Source of the DNA: an uncultured Actinomycetes bacterium
GTDB lineage: Bacteria > Actinomycetota > Thermoleophilia > Solirubrobacterales > 70-9
Length of the DNA stretch: 17,520 bases
Direction: 5' to 3'
NCBI GenBank assembly: GCA_937907435.1
Contig: CALCIA010000345.1
Span: forward strand, 1-17,520
Shown: piece after piece, positions 15,005 to 17,520 of the stretch
How the letters are laid out: each line of letters starts with the position of its first letter
Position numbering within the stretch: position 1 is the stretch's first letter
Program-made: the position numbers and the translations under genes
Notes under the pieces: generated by a model
What the model was told of the DNA's origin: nothing
What the model saw: only the letters and a program-made list of their open reading frames with translations
Database searches by the model: none

Positions 15005-17298
15005 GCGCCGGCCTCCGTGGTCGCGGGACGCCGCGTAGGGCGGGGGCGGCCCGCCGGGTCCGCGTCGCCCGCCTCCTCGGCCTCGGGCGCGCCGCCCGCC
15101 ATCGCCGGCGCCGCGCCCTCGAGCCCGACCCGCGGCAGCCACTCGAGCGCCCGCGGCAGGTACCAGTTGCGCTCGCCGAGCAGCTTCATCGTCGCCGGCA
15201 AGAGCACCGCGCGGACGATCGTCGCGTCGATCAGGATCGCCGCCGCCAGCCCCACGCCCATCTCCTTGAATTCGAGGAAGGAGAGGGTCGCGAAGATCGC
15301 GAAGACGGCGACCATCACCGCGGCGGCGCTGGTCACCACGCCCGCGGTCGTGCGCAGGCCGTGCGAGACGGCGTCCTCCGTCGACATCCCTCGATCGTAT
15401 GCCTCCCTGATCCGGGTGAGGATGAACACGTGGTAGTCCATCGACAGCCCGAAGAGGACGACGAAGAGGAACAGCGGCAGCCATGAGGTGATCGAGCCGA
15501 TCGAGCTGAAGCCGATCAGGTTTTCGAGGTGCCCGTCCTGGAAGACCCAGACGACGATGCCGTAGGCGGCGCCGACCGAGAGCAGGTTGAGGCAGATCGC
15601 GGTGATCGGGATCACGAGCGAGCGGAAGCTGACCAGCAGCAACAGGAACGCCGCGCCGAGCACGAACGCGAACACCCACGGCATCCGTTCCGCCAGCAGG
15701 TCGTTGAAGTCGACCGAGCCGGCGGTCGGGCCGCCGACCTGGGCCTGGGCCCCGTCGACCTTGCCGATCGTCGCCGGGATCAGGTCGTCGCGGAGCTTCG
15801 CCAGCGCCGCCTGCGAGGGCGCGTCGGTCCCGTCGCCGGCCAGCGGCACGCGCAGTTCGGCGACCTTGCCGTCCTTTGCCACGCGGTAGGACTGATTCGT
15901 GCCGAAACTGTGCGGATCGGCGGCCAGCCGCTCGCGCAGCGCCTCGACCTGGCGGGCGACCGGGGCCGCCTTCACGTTCGGCGCCGAGATCGCGACTTCG
16001 GCCGGTTCGACGCCGCCGGGGAAGGCGGCCTGGACGCGGTCGAAGGTCTGCACGATCGGCATGTCCTTGGGCAGCCCGCTGACGCCGGAGTTGGCGGTGT
16101 GGAGGCTGAAGGCGGGGATCGCGAGGATCGCCAGGCCGGCGAAGGCGAGGCCCGCGGCGAGCTTCGGCCGCCGCATCACGCGGGTGATCAGGGCGCCCCA
16201 GACGCGGGAGCCCCCGGCGCCGCCCCGCCGGCGGCCGAGGAACGGCACGCGGCCCTTCTCGATCCGGTCGCCGAGCCAGGCGAGGATCGCCGGCAGCACG
16301 GTCAGCGAGCCGACCATCGCGACCGCGACGACCATGATCGTGCCGGTGGCGAAGCTGGCGAAGGTCTGGTCGCCGGCGATGTACATGCCCGCCATCGCGA
16401 CCATCACGGTGAAGCCGGAGACGAGGATCGCCCGTCCCGACGTCGCCGCCGCGGCTTCCAGCGAGGCGCGCTCGCCGGCCCCGGCGGCGCGCTCCTCGCG
16501 CTCCCGCCGCAGGTAGAACATTGAATAGTCGACGCCGACCGCGAGGCCGATCAGGAGCACCACCGAGTCGATCTGTTCGGCGACCGGGCCGAAGAGGTGG
16601 CTGACCGGGCCGAGTAGGCCGATCGTCGCGCCGACCGCGGTCAGCGCGAGCAGCAGCGGCACGCCGGCGGCGAGCAGCGAGCCGAAGACGACGACCAGGA
16701 TCAGCAGCGTGATCGGCAGCGAGGTCATCTCGGCCTTGGAGAAGTCTTCTTCGAGACTCTCGGAGACGGCCTTTTCGCCGCTGGCGTCGCCGACCTCTTC
16801 CACTCGCAGCCCCTGGTGGCGCTCCTGCACGAGCGCGACCTGGTCGAGCGCCTCCCCGACCACCTCGCTCGGTTCCACCTTCTCGGTTTCGGGGATCGAG
16901 AATTTGATCAGCCCGGAGCGCCCGTCGGCGGCGACCTGTCCCCCGGCGCCCTCCTCATAAGGGCCGGTCAGGTCGTGGACGAAGGGCAGCTTGCGCAGCC
17001 GCGATTCCACTTCGGCGACCGCTGCCTTGGCGTGCGGCCCGTGGATCGATTCCTTCCCTTTCGGCTGGACCAGCACCTGCTCGACCGCCGACTGCGGGAA
17101 CCCCCCTTCAAGCGTCCGTTCAGCCTGCGCCGATTCGCCGTCGCCGGAGCTGTTGTCGAGCGTCTTGGTCCCGAGCGCCCCGCCGAGGGCGATCGCCGCC
17201 ACGACAAACGCGACCCACCCCCAGATCGCCGTCTTCCGATGCGCGGCGCTCCACCGCCCCGCCCGTCCCGCCAGTCCCAACTTCCTCCTGCGTCGCAT
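15001..17298 (-). CDS. MMPL/RND-family membrane transporter
   Basis: A 765-residue member of the MMPL branch of RND transporters: proton-driven exporters, often of lipids or drugs. The ATG has GGAGG five bases upstream. The basic N-terminus (MRRRRKLGLAGRAGRW) precedes TM1 at about 26-45, then an extracytoplasmic domain, TM2-6 (about 190-370), a second extracytoplasmic domain and TM8-12 (about 565-720). Both halves carry the conserved proton-relay Asp-Tyr pair: GLAVGVDYSMFYLR (Asp257-Tyr258) and FGLSMDYHVFILTR (Asp621-Tyr622), at positions matching MmpL3. The C-terminal 40 residues are Pro/Ala/Glu-rich cytoplasmic tail. The gene heads an operon with the sensor kinase and response regulator. 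The substrate is unknown; a lipid or membrane-active compound is the best guess. Confidence 0.92.
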   Translation of the reverse strand: MRRRRKLGLAGRAGRWSAAHRKTAIWGWVAFVVAAIALGGALGTKTLDNSSGDGESAQAERTLEGGFPQSAVEQVLVQPKGKESIHGPHAKAAVAEVESRLRKLPFVHDLTGPYEEGAGGQVAADGRSGLIKFSIPETEKVEPSEVVGEALDQVALVQERHQGLRVEEVGDASGEKAVSESLEEDFSKAEMTSLPITLLILVVVFGSLLAAGVPLLLALTAVGATIGLLGPVSHLFGPVAEQIDSVVLLIGLAVGVDYSMFYLRREREERAAGAGERASLEAAAATSGRAILVSGFTVMVAMAGMYIAGDQTFASFATGTIMVVAVAMVGSLTVLPAILAWLGDRIEKGRVPFLGRRRGGAGGSRVWGALITRVMRRPKLAAGLAFAGLAILAIPAFSLHTANSGVSGLPKDMPIVQTFDRVQAAFPGGVEPAEVAISAPNVKAAPVARQVEALRERLAADPHSFGTNQSYRVAKDGKVAELRVPLAGDGTDAPSQAALAKLRDDLIPATIGKVDGAQAQVGGPTAGSVDFNDLLAERMPWVFAFVLGAAFLLLLVSFRSLVIPITAICLNLLSVGAAYGIVVWVFQDGHLENLIGFSSIGSITSWLPLFLFVVLFGLSMDYHVFILTRIREAYDRGMSTEDAVSHGLRTTAGVVTSAAAVMVAVFAIFATLSFLEFKEMGVGLAAAILIDATIVRAVLLPATMKLLGERNWYLPRALEWLPRVGLEGAAPAMAGGAPEAEEAGDADPAGRPRPTRRPATTEAGA

Positions 17299-17422
17299 CG
17301 CGTCCTCCGTCCGGTTGTCGAGGTCAAATCCGCGCCCCAAAGGCGCTCCTAAACCCTGCGCGAGCGGCGTTCCGCTTCCAATGCGGCAGGCAGGCGAATC
17401 CGGTTGAGGCGGGCCGCAGTTC

Positions 17423-17446
17423 CGGGGTGGGGTTAACCCCACCCCG
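17423..17446. promoter_or_regulatory. 24-bp perfect palindrome upstream of the MMPL operon
   Basis: CGGGGTGGGGTT meets its exact reverse complement with no spacer, centred on GTTAAC, about 125 bp upstream of the transporter start. A spacer-less perfect dyad of this size in a promoter region suits a dimeric repressor or response-regulator site; as RNA it would form only a weakly looped stem. No clear -35/-10 pair could be assigned around it. Confidence 0.55.
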
Positions 17447-17489
17447 TGGGGTTCGGGGGGCTTGCGGCCGTCCGAGATGGGTCGTGGGT

Positions 17490-17520
17490 GTCCTGGGCTC
17501 CTCATGGGGGTCCTGGCAGG
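17490..17520. repeat. Right terminal inverted repeat (31 bp)
   Basis: Exact inverted copy of 2-32. The further block 17465-17475 (CGGCCGTCCGA) matches inverted 38-48, separated from the 31-bp block by a longer spacer (14 nt here against 5 nt on the left), so the two copies have diverged by an insertion or deletion. It lies about 190 bp upstream of the MMPL transporter start and runs to the last base of the window. Confidence 0.85.

Noticed and set aside
17350..17400. Sigma-E-like GGAAC promoter upstream of the MMPL gene
   Set aside because: GGAAC is present on the minus strand, but no CGTT-type -10 lies at the required 16-17 bp spacing.
17299..17505. N-terminal extension of the MMPL transporter to an upstream ATG near 17505
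   Set aside because: The extension is Pro/Gly-rich and runs through the palindrome and into the terminal repeat; ATG at 17298 has GGAGG and a normal basic N-terminus.
2..17520. Window as a composite transposon bounded by inverted repeats
   Set aside because: There is no transposase or integrase, and the content is ordinary chromosomal genes; contig ends in a dispersed repeat explain the ends more simply.

Overview
The window is high-GC bacterial DNA (GC looks to be around 70%) with frequent GTG/TTG starts and overlapping genes. A membrane-sensor NarL-type two-component system, an MMPL exporter, a large ATPase-LuxR regulator and EfeM/EfeB-type proteins all suggest an Actinomycetota chromosome. 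Class Thermoleophilia (Solirubrobacter/Conexibacter-like) is my best guess, an inference from overall style and not from any marker gene. I see no rRNA, tRNA, CRISPR array, transposase, phage gene or replication origin.

Layout: (1) 85-3251, minus: a two-gene sugar operon of a beta-phosphoglucomutase-like HAD enzyme followed by a GH65 inverting disaccharide phosphorylase, which together would convert an alpha-glucobiose plus phosphate into glucose and glucose-6-phosphate. (2) 3324-5309, minus: a secreted phosphoesterase/phospholipase-C-family enzyme with a His/Gly-rich linker and an extra C-terminal domain. (3) 5310-5510: a divergent regulatory region with 11-bp-spaced direct repeats resembling a Pho box. 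(4) 5511-7828, plus: an EfeM-type M75 lipoprotein overlapping a Tat-exported DyP peroxidase (EfeB); no EfeU permease is present. (5) 7883-8911, minus: threonine aldolase, facing efeB across a hairpin terminator. (6) 9067-12244, plus: an unrecognised 62-residue protein and, 7 nt later, a 993-residue ATPase-LuxR regulator. (7) 12245-12629: a gene-free, hairpin-rich stretch between convergent units, carrying two copies of a 43-bp palindromic element around a near-perfect 18-bp-stem hairpin. (8) 12630-17298, minus: a tightly overlapped operon MMPL transporter, sensor histidine kinase, response regulator.

The two ends of the window are inverted copies of the same sequence: 31 bp exact, with a further matching block inside. 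The simplest reading is that this is a whole contig that broke at a dispersed repeat, but a genuine flanking repeat pair is possible.

No single obviously new defence or mobile system is visible. The best leads are the palindromic repeat family, the terminal inverted repeats, the MMPL-kinase-regulator operon whose kinase carries a duplicated membrane module, and the metal-binding-looking phosphoesterase beside a Pho-box-like site.
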